Below, piece by piece: positions 15,632 through 25,500 of a DNA stretch of 29,499 nucleotides. The position numbers and the translations under genes were made by a program. Within the stretch, counting starts at the first letter, position 1. The number at the start of each line of letters is the position of its first letter. Source of the stretch: Methylomicrobium sp035916875 (lineage in GTDB: Bacteria > Pseudomonadota > Gammaproteobacteria > Methylococcales > Methylomonadaceae); contig NZ_JAXUHN010000035.1 of NCBI RefSeq assembly GCF_035916875.1, positions 1 through 29,499 of the forward strand, written 5' to 3'. The notes under the pieces were generated by a model, which was not told where the DNA came from, did no database searches, and saw only the letters and a list, made by a program, of their open reading frames with translations.

Positions 15632-17107
15632 ATGTCCAAATCATTTTACGCGGTCGCCGCCCTGACGGCGGCACTGGCCGCGGCCGGCTGCGGCACGCAG
15701 CAGGCCCAACACCTCGATCTGGCCAGCGCAGCCGCCGGCTCCGATGCGATCAAATCGATCGAATTTTCCGGCACCGGCCGCTGGTACCAATTCGGCCAGG
15801 CGCCTAACCCCGGCTTGCCGTGGCCGCCGTTCGAGGTCCAGAACTACAGCGCCGACATCGATTATCAGACCGCCAGCGCGAAGTTAGAGATCAGCCGCAA
15901 GCAAATCATCGAACCCGGCCGCCAGCGTCCGGCTCCGACCCTGCAAAAGATCGATCAATACATCAGCGGCGCTACGGCCTGGAATGTGACGCCACCCGCC
16001 GCGAACGCGCCCAATCCGGCGCCGACCATCACCGCGCAACCGGCCGCCGTTGAAGAGCGCGCGGCCGAAATCTGGGCCAGTCCGCAAGGCTTTTTCAAAG
16101 CAGCGCTGCAAAACCACGCCCAGCAGCAGACCGTCAACGGCGGCACCGAGGTCTCCTTCACCACCGGCGGCAAATACCGCTATGTCGGTTTCATCAACGG
16201 CCAGCACCAACTGGAGAAAGTGCAAACCTGGATAGACAATCCGGTGCTCGGCGATACCCTGGTCGAGACCCGTTACAGCCATTACAAGGATTTCGGCGGC
16301 ATCCAGTTTCCGGGCCATATCGCCCGTAGTCAAGGCGGCCACCCTGTGCTGGACATCGACGTGGCAGCAGTCAAGGTCAATCCGGCCGTCAATATTGCGA
16401 TACCTCAGGAAGCCGCCAAGGCGCCTTCCGTCAAGGTCGCCGTGAACAAGCTCGCCGACGGCGTGTACTATCTGACCGGAGGCACCCACCATAGCGTCGC
16501 GATCGCCCAGAAAGACCACATCGTGCTGGTCGAAGCGCCGCAGAACGAAGCACGCTCGCTGGCGCTGATCGCCAAATTGCAGGAAGTGATTCCGAACAAG
16601 CCGATCAAATACCTGATCAACACCCATGCCCATTTCGATCATTCCGGAGGCCTCCGCACCTTCGTGGATGCAGGCGCTACGATCGTGACGCCACAACCGA
16701 ATCAGGCTTATTACGAAACGGTCTGGGCAGCGCCGCATACGCTGAATCCCGACCGCCTGGCGAGATCGAACAAGCCGGCCCAATTCGAAAGCTTTAACGG
16801 CAAGCACGTGTTGTCGGACGGGAAACGCAAAATCGAAATTCATACCCTTGCCGGCAATAGCCATAACGATGCTTTCGCGGCGGTCTATCTGCCCAAGGAA
16901 AAAATCCTGATCGAGGCCGACGCCTATACCCCCACCACAGCGAACGTGCCGCCGCCGTCATCGCCGAATCCGTATTCGGTCAACCTGTTCGACAACATCC
17001 GCAAATTGAATCTGGATGTCGAACGGATCGCCGCCCTGCACGGACCACGCATCGCCACGCTGGCCAATTTGCGCGCCGCGATCGGCTTGCAAACCAGTTC
17101 CAGATAG
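15632..17107 (+). CDS. Metallo-beta-lactamase-fold hydrolase, putative lipoprotein
   Basis: The 491-residue product starts with a signal sequence and a lipobox-like AAAGC ending at Cys20, so it is probably a periplasmic lipoprotein. Residues about 268-480 form a metallo-beta-lactamase fold with THAHFDH (H332, H334, D336, H337), then H411 in GNSHNDAF, D430 in LIEAD, and H470 in ALHGPR: a complete set for a two-metal hydrolase site. Residues 21-265 are an extension with no motif I recognise, containing a Pro/Ala-rich linker (119-140). The fold covers lactamases, glyoxalase II-like thioesterases, lactonases and others, so no substrate is assigned and resistance is not implied. AGGAG 6 bases before the ATG supports the start. 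It lies upstream of the efflux operon but is separated from it by 331 bp and repeat copy C. Confidence 0.85.
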   Translation: MSKSFYAVAALTAALAAAGCGTQQAQHLDLASAAAGSDAIKSIEFSGTGRWYQFGQAPNPGLPWPPFEVQNYSADIDYQTASAKLEISRKQIIEPGRQRPAPTLQKIDQYISGATAWNVTPPAANAPNPAPTITAQPAAVEERAAEIWASPQGFFKAALQNHAQQQTVNGGTEVSFTTGGKYRYVGFINGQHQLEKVQTWIDNPVLGDTLVETRYSHYKDFGGIQFPGHIARSQGGHPVLDIDVAAVKVNPAVNIAIPQEAAKAPSVKVAVNKLADGVYYLTGGTHHSVAIAQKDHIVLVEAPQNEARSLALIAKLQEVIPNKPIKYLINTHAHFDHSGGLRTFVDAGATIVTPQPNQAYYETVWAAPHTLNPDRLARSNKPAQFESFNGKHVLSDGKRKIEIHTLAGNSHNDAFAAVYLPKEKILIEADAYTPTTANVPPPSSPNPYSVNLFDNIRKLNLDVERIAALHGPRIATLANLRAAIGLQTSSR

Positions 17108-17113
17108 GAGAGC

Positions 17114-17207
17114 GCGACGGGGTTTGCAACCCCATTGCTTACGTTTCGTGCCTTGAGCGATGGCAAAGGATATCAAACGTAACGGCCGGGTTTGCAAAAC
17201 CCGACCG
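17114..17207. repeat. Twin-hairpin intergenic repeat, copy C (partly decayed)
   Basis: The first hairpin centres on GGGGTT (17119-17124) and AACCCC (17128-17133); its outer stem retains pairing with one mismatch and one G-T pair. The second centres on CGGGTTT and AAACCCG around GCA (core within 17187-17203) with one C/A mismatch further out. CCGGCGAGGGAACCC follows, matching the tail of copy B. The mismatches mark it as an older copy than A or B. Confidence 0.65.
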
Positions 17208-17383
17208 GCGAGGGAACCCACATTACATTCCAAACACTTATTTTGGCAAACTGTTGCCCAGACAACACCTCTCCGACAGCCGCTGCTGCCCCGACAGCAG
17301 CCTTCCGCACGCAATTAGATTAAAAACCAATCAAAAACAAAAGTTTAATAGATGGCACGAAGCCTGCTTAGTCAAAAGCATAT

Positions 17384-17401
17384 TTGAATTTTAAATTTCA
17401 A
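17384..17401. promoter_or_regulatory. Candidate operator for the TetR-family regulator
   Basis: This 18-base palindrome, TTGAATTTTAAATTTCAA, has only one mismatched pair and lies 37 bases upstream of the regulator start in the likely promoter region. TetR-family proteins commonly bind such palindromes in front of their own operon. AT-rich DNA produces palindromes by chance, so support is modest. Confidence 0.3.
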
Positions 17402-17438
17402 TTAACTGGCTCAAGTTCTATTACTCTATTCAACCCGC

Positions 17439-18083
17439 ATGACTGATCTGAAAAAAAAATCGGAGCGCACACGCAACCGACTCTTGACCGCCGCCTGCCG
17501 CATCTTTGCGGAGAAAGGCTTCCAGGAAGCGACGATCGCGGAAATCTGCGAACAGGCTCAAACCAACATCGCTTCGGTCAATTACCACTTCCGCGACAAG
17601 GAGACCCTGTATCTCGAATCCTGGCGTTTCGCCTTCACTCACGAATTGACCCGGCATCCGCCCGACGGCGGCGTCGCCGGCGATGCCGCGCCGGAACAAC
17701 GCCTGGCCGGACGGATATACTCGCTGATTCAGCGCGTCGCCGACCGCGACGGCTATTCGTTCGCGATCATGCATAAGGAAATGGCCCGTCCGACGCGTTT
17801 GCTGGCGGACATTCTGGAAAAGGAAATCGATCCGCAGCGCCGGCAGCTGTTCGGCCTGCTGCGGGAGTGTCTGGGTCAGGCCGCCGACGACCGCCATTTG
17901 CAATATTGCCATGACAGCATCATGGGCCAGTGCTTTCAATTATTGCGCTTGAAACAGATACAGCACGTTCGCCTCCAGCCTGATCCTCCTGCTGACTTGA
18001 GCGACATCAAGGCCTATGCCGACCATGTCGTGCAATTTTCACTGGCCGGCATCGAAGCCATTCGCACCCACACTCACAACTAA
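17439..18083 (+). CDS. TetR-family regulator with CecR-like C-terminal domain
   Basis: The 214-residue protein has an N-terminal TetR DNA-binding domain (about residues 9-55), with the helix-turn-helix around TIAEICEQAQTNIASVNYHF (32-51). The C-terminal ligand-binding part, including RLAGRIYSLIQRV and FAIMHKEMARPTRLL, resembles the DUF1956 domain of E. coli CecR (YbiH), which controls membrane transporters in response to antibiotics. It is the first gene of the pump operon; the adaptor gene starts 3 bases after its stop, so it is probably an autoregulated local repressor. Unlike many such repressors it is co-directional, not divergent, so de-repression of the pump would also raise the regulator. 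The inducer is unknown. Confidence 0.88.
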   Translation: MTDLKKKSERTRNRLLTAACRIFAEKGFQEATIAEICEQAQTNIASVNYHFRDKETLYLESWRFAFTHELTRHPPDGGVAGDAAPEQRLAGRIYSLIQRVADRDGYSFAIMHKEMARPTRLLADILEKEIDPQRRQLFGLLRECLGQAADDRHLQYCHDSIMGQCFQLLRLKQIQHVRLQPDPPADLSDIKAYADHVVQFSLAGIEAIRTHTHN

Positions 18084-18086
18084 CCG

Positions 18087-19361
18087 ATGCCCATGAACAC
18101 CCTCGATGAGCCGCTGTTATCGCCGCCCGGCAGCCGCTTGCGGCGTTTTATTTTTCCCGCCACCCTGTTGACGATCGCGCTGACGGCCGCCGGCTTTTAT
18201 GCCGGGCACAGCGCGGAGAGCGAGGCGGCCACACCCGAAAGCGGCGCCGGCAAGCCCAAGCGCGGCGGCGACGGCGTGCCGGCGGTGTCGGTCGAAACGG
18301 TCACGCAAGCCGATTTCCCGGTGTATCTGAACGGTTTGGGCACGGTGACGGCCCTGCGCACGGTCACGGTCCGGCCCCGGGTCGACGGCGAACTGGTACG
18401 CGTCGTCTTCAGCGAAGGCCAGATGGTCAAGCAAGGCGATCTCTTGGCCGAAATCGATCCGCGTCCGTTTCAGGTACAGTTGCAGCAGGCCGAAGGCCAG
18501 TTGCTGCGCGATGAAGCTCTGCTGAAAAACGCCGAACTCGATCACGCGCGTTACCGGACGCTACTTACCCAGGATTCGATCGCGGCCCAGCAGGTGATGG
18601 CCCAGGAAAGCCAGGTCAAGCAATACCGCGGCAGCGTCGAAATGGACCAAGCTCAGGTCAACAACGCCAAATTGCAGCTCGGTTACGCCAAATTGACCTC
18701 GCCAATCTCCGGACGCGCAGGCCTTCGGCAGATCGATCAGGGCAATCAGGTCAGGGCCGGCGATGCCAACGGCCTGGTGGTGATTACGCAACTGCAGCCG
18801 ATCAACGTAGTCTTCACCTTGCCGGAAGACAAGGTGCAGCCGTTGGTCCAGCGCCTGCGTTCGAACCAGACGATCCCCGTCGAAGCCTATGACCGCGCCG
18901 GCAAGGCCCGGCTCGCCGTCGGCAAATTGCTGGCGATCGACAATCAGATCGATCCGGGTACCGGCACCCTGAAGCTGAAGGCGCAATTCGACAACAGCGA
19001 AGGAACCCTGTTCGCGAACCAATTTGTGAATACCAAGATGCTGCTGGAAACCCTGCATGATGCGGTGCAGGTATCCAGCGCCGCGGTGCAATACGACAGC
19101 CAGGGCGCATTCGTGTATGTGGTCGGCCCGGATGCCGGCGTGCAGCAGCGCCGCGTCACGCTGGGCCCGAGCGCCGCCGACAAGGTCGCGGTATTGAGTA
19201 ATCTAAAAGCCCATGAAGCGGTCGTGGTGCAAGGCTTCGATCGCCTCCGCGACGGCGGCAAGGCCGACATCGCCGAAAGGGACGGCCAGGCGGTCGCCGC
19301 GAGTCAGGAGTCGCTGCTAAAAACACCAGTTCAGCCCGGTAAACGCGAGCAACACAGCTGA
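18087..19361 (+). CDS. mdtA: MdtA-like RND periplasmic adaptor
   Basis: This 424-residue membrane fusion protein would couple the MdtB/MdtC-like pump to its outer channel. A membrane anchor spans about residues 20-40, followed by a Gly/Pro/Lys-rich linker. TVRPRVDGELVRVVFSEGQ and VKQGDLLAEIDPRPF form the first lipoyl half, a coiled-coil hairpin follows (about 125-190), then the second half (LTSPISGRAGLRQIDQGNQV) and the beta-barrel and membrane-proximal domains (INVVFTLPEDKVQPL, DNQIDPGTGTLKLKAQFDN). These match MdtA of E. coli in pattern. The C-terminal tail is polar. ATG 18087 is used; ATG 18093 is also possible, and neither has a clear ribosome binding site, suggesting coupling to the regulator gene just upstream. 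The mdtB-like gene begins 2 bases after the stop. Confidence 0.88.
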   Translation: MPMNTLDEPLLSPPGSRLRRFIFPATLLTIALTAAGFYAGHSAESEAATPESGAGKPKRGGDGVPAVSVETVTQADFPVYLNGLGTVTALRTVTVRPRVDGELVRVVFSEGQMVKQGDLLAEIDPRPFQVQLQQAEGQLLRDEALLKNAELDHARYRTLLTQDSIAAQQVMAQESQVKQYRGSVEMDQAQVNNAKLQLGYAKLTSPISGRAGLRQIDQGNQVRAGDANGLVVITQLQPINVVFTLPEDKVQPLVQRLRSNQTIPVEAYDRAGKARLAVGKLLAIDNQIDPGTGTLKLKAQFDNSEGTLFANQFVNTKMLLETLHDAVQVSSAAVQYDSQGAFVYVVGPDAGVQQRRVTLGPSAADKVAVLSNLKAHEAVVVQGFDRLRDGGKADIAERDGQAVAASQESLLKTPVQPGKREQHS

Positions 19362-19363
19362 CT

Positions 19364-22300
19364 ATGAATACCTCAGGTCAGGGCTCGCCCAACTTCAATC
19401 CCTCGCGGCCCTTCATTCTGCGCCCGGTGGCGACTTCGTTGCTTATGGTCGCGCTGCTGCTGGTCGGCATCCTCGCCTATCGACTATTGCCGGTTTCGGC
19501 CTTGCCGCAAGTCGATTATCCGACCATCCAGGTTGTGACCCTGTATCCCGGCGCCAGTCCGGAAGTGATGACGTCGATCGTCACCTCTCCCCTGGAGCGC
19601 CAGTTCGGGCAGATGCCGGGCCTGACCCAAATGTCCTCGACCAGTTCCGGCGGCGCCTCGGTGATTACCTTGCAGTTCGCGCTCGAACTGGACCTGGACA
19701 TCGCCGAACAGACAGTGCAGGCGGCGATCAATGCGGCCGCGACCTTTCTGCCGGGCGACTTGCCGCAGCCGCCGATCTACAGCAAGGTCAATCCGGCCGA
19801 CACGCCGATCATGACCCTGGCGGTCAGTTCGAAGACCCTGCCCTTGTTCAAGGTCCAGGATCTGGTCGATACCCGGATCGCGCAAAAACTCTCGCAGTTG
19901 CCCGGCGTCGGCATGGTCAGCCTCAGCGGCGGCCAGCGTCCGGCCGTGCGCATCCAGGCCAACCATCAGGCACTGGCGGCCTACGGCATCAGCCTCGAAG
20001 ACCTGCGCCGCGCGATCGCGGCAACCAACGTAAACCAGCCGAAAGGCATGTTCAACGGCCCGCTGCGCTCGGCGATCATCGACAGCAATGATCAATTGCG
20101 CTCGGCCGCCGAATACCGCGAACTGGTGGTGGCCTACCGCAACGGCGCGCCGGTGCATCTGGCCGAGGTCGCCAACGTGATCGACGATGCCGAGAATACA
20201 CGGCTGGCAGCCTGGGCCAATACCGCGTCGGCGGTGATCGTGAACATCCAGCGCCAGCCGGGCGCCAACGTGATCGAAGTGGTCGAACGGATCAAAGAAC
20301 TGCTGCCGCAATTGCAGGCGGCCTTGCCGGTCAACGTCGAAGTGCTGCCGCTGACCGACCGCACGGTCACGATCCGCGCCTCGGTACATGACGTGCAGTT
20401 CGAGTTGCTGCTCGCGATCGCCCTGGTGGTGATGGTGATCTTCCTGTTCCTGCGTAACGTGCCGGCCACGATCATTCCGGGCATCGCGGTGCCGCTGTCG
20501 TTGATGGGCACCTTCGCCGTGATGTATCTGGCCGATTTCAGCATCAACAACCTGACCCTGATGGCGCTGACGATAGCGACCGGCTTCGTGGTCGACGACG
20601 CGATCGTCGTGATCGAGAACATCTCCCGCCATATCGAGCGCGGCGAATCGCCGATGAAGGCCGCTCTGAAAGGCTCGGAGCAGATCGGCTTCACGATCAT
20701 CTCGCTGACCTTTTCGCTGGTCGCGGTACTGATACCGCTGCTGTTCATGGGCGACGTGGTCGGCCGGCTGTTCCGGGAGTTTGCGATCACCTTGGCGGTC
20801 GCGATCCTGCTTTCGGCGGTCGTCTCGCTGACCCTGACGCCGATGATGTGCGCCCGCTTGCTGCGCCAGGGGATCGAGCACGGCGACGAAGGCCACGGCG
20901 ACGGTTGGTTCGATCGCCTGATCGCCGCTTACGGCCGCAGCCTGGCCTGGGTGATGCGGCATCAGATCATGACGATGACCGTGTTCGCCGCGACCGTGGC
21001 ATTGACCGTGGCCTTGTATGTCTTCATCCCGAAAGGCTTTTTCCCGGCGCAGGATACCGGCCTGATCCAGGGCTTTTCGGAGGCGCCGCAAAATGCCTCG
21101 TTCGCGGCGATGAGCGAATACCAACAGGCGCTCGGCAAGCGGATCCTAGAGGACCCTGCGGTCGAGAGCCTGTCGTCGTTCATCGGCGTCGACGGCATCA
21201 ACACGACCCCGAATGCCGGACGCTTCCTGATCAACCTGAAGCCCCGGGACGAACGCGAGGCCAGCGCCGCCGAGGTGATCGCCAGGCTCAAGCCGAAGCT
21301 GGCCGAAGTAAGCGACGTGAAGCTGTATCTGCAAGCGGTGCAGGATTTGACGATGGAAAACCGGGTCAGCCGCACGCAATACCAGTTTACGCTCGAAAGC
21401 CCGAATAGCGACGAGCTGAACCGCTGGACCCAGGCATTGGCCGCGAAACTGTCCGCCCGCCCCGAATTTGCCGAGGTCGCCAGCGACGTGCAGGATCAGG
21501 GCCGGCAAGTCTACGTGAACATCGACCGCAGCACCGCGAGCCGCCTCGGCATCACCACCGCCGCGATCGACGACACGCTCTACAGCGCTTACGGGCAGCG
21601 CCAGGTATCGACCATTTTCACCCAGTCGAACCAGTACCGGGTGGTGCTGGAAGTCGATCCCGCCGCCCAGCAAGGCCCGGCCTCGCTGAACGATCTGCGC
21701 ATCCCCTCCGGCAACGGCAGCCAGGTGCCGCTGTCGGCGATCGCCGAAATTTCCGAACGGCCGACGCCGCTGGCTATCAACCATCTCGACCAGTTTCCGG
21801 TCGCGACCCTGTCGTTCAATCTGGCGCCGGGCGCGGCGCTCGGCGATGCGGTGCGCGCGATCGATCAGGTCAAAGAGGACATCGGCCTGCCGCTCGGCAT
21901 CCGCACCCGCTACCAGGGCGCCGCGCAGGCGTTCAACGCCTCGCTCGGCAATACCCTGTGGCTGATCCTGGCCGCTATCGTGACCGTCTACATCGTGCTT
22001 GGCGTCTTGTACGAAAGCTACATCCATCCGTTGACGATCCTGTCGACCCTGCCTTCCGCCGGCGTCGGCGCCCTGCTCGCGTTGATCCTGTCCGGCGGCG
22101 ACCTCGGCATCATCGGTATCATCGGCATCATTCTGCTGATCGGCATCGTCAAGAAAAACGCGATCATGATGATCGATTTCGCGCTGGAAGCGGAGCGGAA
22201 GCACAAGATGCCGCCCGGCGAGGCGATCTTCCAGGCCTGCCTGCTGCGCTTCCGGCCGATCCTGATGACCACCTTGGCGGCGCTGCTCGGCGCGTTGCCG

Positions 22301-22501
22301 TTGATGCTCGGCAGCGGCGTGGGTTCGGAGCTGCGTCATCCGCTCGGCATTACGATGGTCGGCGGATTGCTGGTCAGCCAGCTGTTGACCCTGTACACCA
22401 CGCCGGTGATCTATTTGTGGATGGACAATCTCGCCCGGCGGGTGAATGCCGTCTTGCGTCCGAATCCTGTCGAAGCGATTGAAAACGACGGCGGCCTGTG
22501 A
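19364..22501 (+). CDS. mdtB: MdtB-like RND multidrug efflux permease subunit
   Basis: The 1045-residue inner-membrane pump subunit has the full HAE1-type RND plan. The N-terminus reads FILRPVATSLLMVALLLVG, the porter region contains QRPAVRIQANHQALAAYGIS, and helix 4 carries D411/D412 in GFVVDDAIVVIENISRH. Helix 10 carries K931 in GIVKKNAIMMIDFA, so the Asp-Asp-Lys proton relay is complete. In E. coli MdtB and MdtC form a mixed trimer, with the two subunits dividing drug binding and proton coupling. Here a second, non-identical permease follows immediately, with its ATG sharing a base with this gene's stop (TGATG), strongly supporting translational coupling and a mixed trimer. Substrates of the family include novobiocin and bile salts; which apply here is unknown. 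Confidence 0.9.
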   Translation: MNTSGQGSPNFNPSRPFILRPVATSLLMVALLLVGILAYRLLPVSALPQVDYPTIQVVTLYPGASPEVMTSIVTSPLERQFGQMPGLTQMSSTSSGGASVITLQFALELDLDIAEQTVQAAINAAATFLPGDLPQPPIYSKVNPADTPIMTLAVSSKTLPLFKVQDLVDTRIAQKLSQLPGVGMVSLSGGQRPAVRIQANHQALAAYGISLEDLRRAIAATNVNQPKGMFNGPLRSAIIDSNDQLRSAAEYRELVVAYRNGAPVHLAEVANVIDDAENTRLAAWANTASAVIVNIQRQPGANVIEVVERIKELLPQLQAALPVNVEVLPLTDRTVTIRASVHDVQFELLLAIALVVMVIFLFLRNVPATIIPGIAVPLSLMGTFAVMYLADFSINNLTLMALTIATGFVVDDAIVVIENISRHIERGESPMKAALKGSEQIGFTIISLTFSLVAVLIPLLFMGDVVGRLFREFAITLAVAILLSAVVSLTLTPMMCARLLRQGIEHGDEGHGDGWFDRLIAAYGRSLAWVMRHQIMTMTVFAATVALTVALYVFIPKGFFPAQDTGLIQGFSEAPQNASFAAMSEYQQALGKRILEDPAVESLSSFIGVDGINTTPNAGRFLINLKPRDEREASAAEVIARLKPKLAEVSDVKLYLQAVQDLTMENRVSRTQYQFTLESPNSDELNRWTQALAAKLSARPEFAEVASDVQDQGRQVYVNIDRSTASRLGITTAAIDDTLYSAYGQRQVSTIFTQSNQYRVVLEVDPAAQQGPASLNDLRIPSGNGSQVPLSAIAEISERPTPLAINHLDQFPVATLSFNLAPGAALGDAVRAIDQVKEDIGLPLGIRTRYQGAAQAFNASLGNTLWLILAAIVTVYIVLGVLYESYIHPLTILSTLPSAGVGALLALILSGGDLGIIGIIGIILLIGIVKKNAIMMIDFALEAERKHKMPPGEAIFQACLLRFRPILMTTLAALLGALPLMLGSGVGSELRHPLGITMVGGLLVSQLLTLYTTPVIYLWMDNLARRVNAVLRPNPVEAIENDGGL

Positions 22502-25500
22502 TGAATTTTTCGGCCCTCTTCATTCGCCGTCCGGTCGCGACCACGCTGTTGACACTCGCGGTCGCCCTGGCCGGGGTTCTGGCGTTTCTGAATCTGCCGG
22601 TCGCGTCCTTGCCGGAAGTGGATTTCCCTACGATCAGCGTCAGCGCCGAGATACCCGGCGCCAGCGCCGAAACGATGGCCGCGACGGTCGCGACACCGCT
22701 GGAGCGAGCACTCGGGCGGATCGCCGGCATCACCGAGATGACTTCCGAAAGCGGCATGGGCAGCACCCAGATCACCCTGCAATTCGACCTGAGCCGCGAC
22801 ATCAACGGCGCGGCCCGCGACGTGCAGGCCGCGATCAATGCGGCGGGCAACCTGTTGCCTAGCAACATGCCGAGCCTGCCGAGCTATCGCCGCGACAATC
22901 CGGCCGACTCTCCGATTATCGTCTTGACCCTGACGTCCGACACCCTGGCTCTCGGCCAAATCTACGACGTGGCCGCCACGCTGCTGGCGCAAAAAATCGC
23001 GCAGACACCGGGCGTCGGCGGCGTCGACATCCGAGGCGCATCAATGCCGGCGGTGCGCGTCGAACTGAATCCCCATGCGCTGAACCAGTACGGCATCGGG
23101 CTGGAGGATGTCCGGAATACGATAACTCAAAGCAATACGACCCGGCCGAAAGGCGAGATTGAGCATGCGGGCCGGCGCTGGCAGGTCCAGGCCAACGACC
23201 AGGCGCGGAAGGCCCCCGATTATGCCTCCTTGATCGTCAGTTACCGTAACGGCGCGCCGGTCACCCTAGCCGATCTCGGCAAGGTCGAGGATTCGGTAGA
23301 GAATCTCAGCAACACCGGCGTCAAGGACGGCAAGCCGGCGGTGCTGCTGGTAGTCAAGAAACAGCCGCAGGCCAACGTGATCGAAGCGGTCGACCGGATC
23401 AAGGCGATGGTGCCTCGGCTCAGGGCGTCGATTCCGGGCGCGATCGACCTGCAGGTCGCCTCCGACCGTTCGTTGACGATCCGGGCTTCGCTCGCCGAAG
23501 TCGAGCGCACGATGCTATTTGCGATCATTCTGGTGACTCTGGTCGTGTTATTGTTCTTGCGCAATTTGCGCTCGACCCTGATCCCGATCATCGCGGTGCC
23601 GGTGTCGCTGCTCGGCGCCTGCTCAGTGATGTATCTATGCGGTTACAGCCTGAATAACCTGTCGCTGATGGCGCTGACGATCGCGACCGGCTTCGTGGTC
23701 GACGATGCGATCGTGGTGCTCGAAAACGCCAACCGCCACATCGAAAAAGGCATGGCGCCGTTCAAGGCGGCGCTGCTGGCCGCCAAGGAAGTCGGTTTTA
23801 CCGTACTGGCGATGAATGTCGCACTGATCGCGGTGTTCCTGCCGATATTGCTGATGGGCGGCCTGGTCGGGCGCCTCTTCAGGGAGTTCGCGGTGACCTT
23901 GTCGGCCGCGGTGCTGGTGTCGCTGCTGGTGTCGCTGACGGTGACGCCTATGCTGTGCGCCCGCTGGCTCGACAAAGAAAGCTCCCGGCATGGCCGCATC
24001 TATCGGGGTATCGAACGCGCCTTCGTCGGCCTCCAGCGTTTTTACGAACGCAGTTTGAGTTGGGCGCTGCGCCATCGCCGGGTGATGCTGGCGGTCTTCG
24101 CCGCGACCATTGGGCTGAACGTGTATCTGTACAAGGTGATCGACAAGGGCTTTTTTCCGACCCAGGACGGCGGCAGGCTGATGGGGGTCGTGCAGGCCGA
24201 CCAGGGCGTGTCGTTCTGGGCCATGCAGGACAAGTTTTTCGAGTATGCAAAACGGGTACGTCATGACCCCGCGGTCACCAACATCAACGGTTTTTTCAGC
24301 AGCCAGCGCAGCCTGAATAACGCGATCGTGTTCATCGACCTGAAGGATCATGACCAGCGCGATTCGATCGACAGCATAATGCGCCGCTTCCGAACCCAAT
24401 TCAACCGCATACCGGGCGCCACCTTGCAGGTTTTTCCGGCGCAGGAATTGCGCATCGGCGGGCGTTCATCCCCGTCGCTGTTCCAGTTCAGTTTGCAGTC
24501 CGACGATCTGGATTTATTGCGCGAGTGGACGCCGAAGGTGCAGAGCGCCCTGTCTGAATTGCCCGAGCTGAACGATGTCAGCAGCAACCAGCAGGAAAAG
24601 GGCGAGCAGATCGGGCTGGTCGTCGACCGCGAACTGGCGGCCCGTTACGGGGTCGATCCGGCGCTGATCGACGCCAGCCTGAACGACGCTTTCGGCCAGC
24701 GCCAGGTGTCGGTGATTTACGAGCCGCTGAATCAGTACCGGGTGGTGATGGAACTGGCGCCGGAATACTGGCAAAGCCCGGAGGCGCTGAAGCGCCTGTA
24801 TGTCAGCGTGCCGGGGCAGGCGCCGGCGAACGGCGAGGCAGTCCGGCCCCGTCAGGTGCCGGTATCGAGCCTCGCCCATTTCGCGCCGAGCAACACGCCG
24901 TTGACGGTTAGCCATCAGGGCCAGTTTGCCGCGACTACCTTGTCCTTCAATCTGCAACCCGGCATCTCGCTGTCCGCCGCGACGCAGGCGGTCAACCAGG
25001 CGATGCGCAACATCGGGGTGCCGGATGCGATTCAGGGCAGTTTTCAGGGCGCCGCCAAGGCCTTTCAGCAATCGCTGGACAACCAGCCCTGGCTGATCCT
25101 GGCTGCCTTGCTGAGCATCTATCTGGTACTCGGCGTGCTTTACGAAAGCCTGATGCATCCCTTGACGATCCTGTCCACCCTGCCCTCGGCCGGCGTCGGC
25201 GCGCTCCTGACTTTAATGGCCACAGATACCGAATTCAGCATCATCGCACTGGTCGGGGTGATTTTGCTGATCGGGATCGTGATGAAGAACGCGATCATGA
25301 TGATCGATTTCGCCTTGCTGGCCGAACGCGAACACAATCTGGATTCGCGCGCAGCGATTTTCGAGGCCTGCATGCTGCGTTTCAGGCCGATCATGATGAC
25401 GTCGATGGCCGCGCTGTTCGGCGCACTGCCGTTGGCGCTGGGTAGCGGCTACGGCGCCGAGCTGCGTCAGCCGCTCGGCATCACGATTATCGGCGGCCTG

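Larger units (their letters stand above)
17108..17438. other. Intergenic region with repeat copy C and the efflux operon promoter
   Basis: The 5' half is repeat copy C (17114-17207). The 3' half, 17310-17438, is strongly AT-rich, contrasting with the flanking genes, and should contain the promoter for the TetR-mdt-like operon. A near-perfect palindrome at 17384-17401 is a candidate operator. No small gene is supported. Confidence 0.5.

Noticed and set aside
19484..21124. Long minus-strand open frame (546 codons) opposite the mdtB-like gene
   Set aside because: It is rich in Arg, His, Asp and Gln with no domain, as expected of an antisense frame in a GC-rich gene; the plus strand is a complete RND permease.
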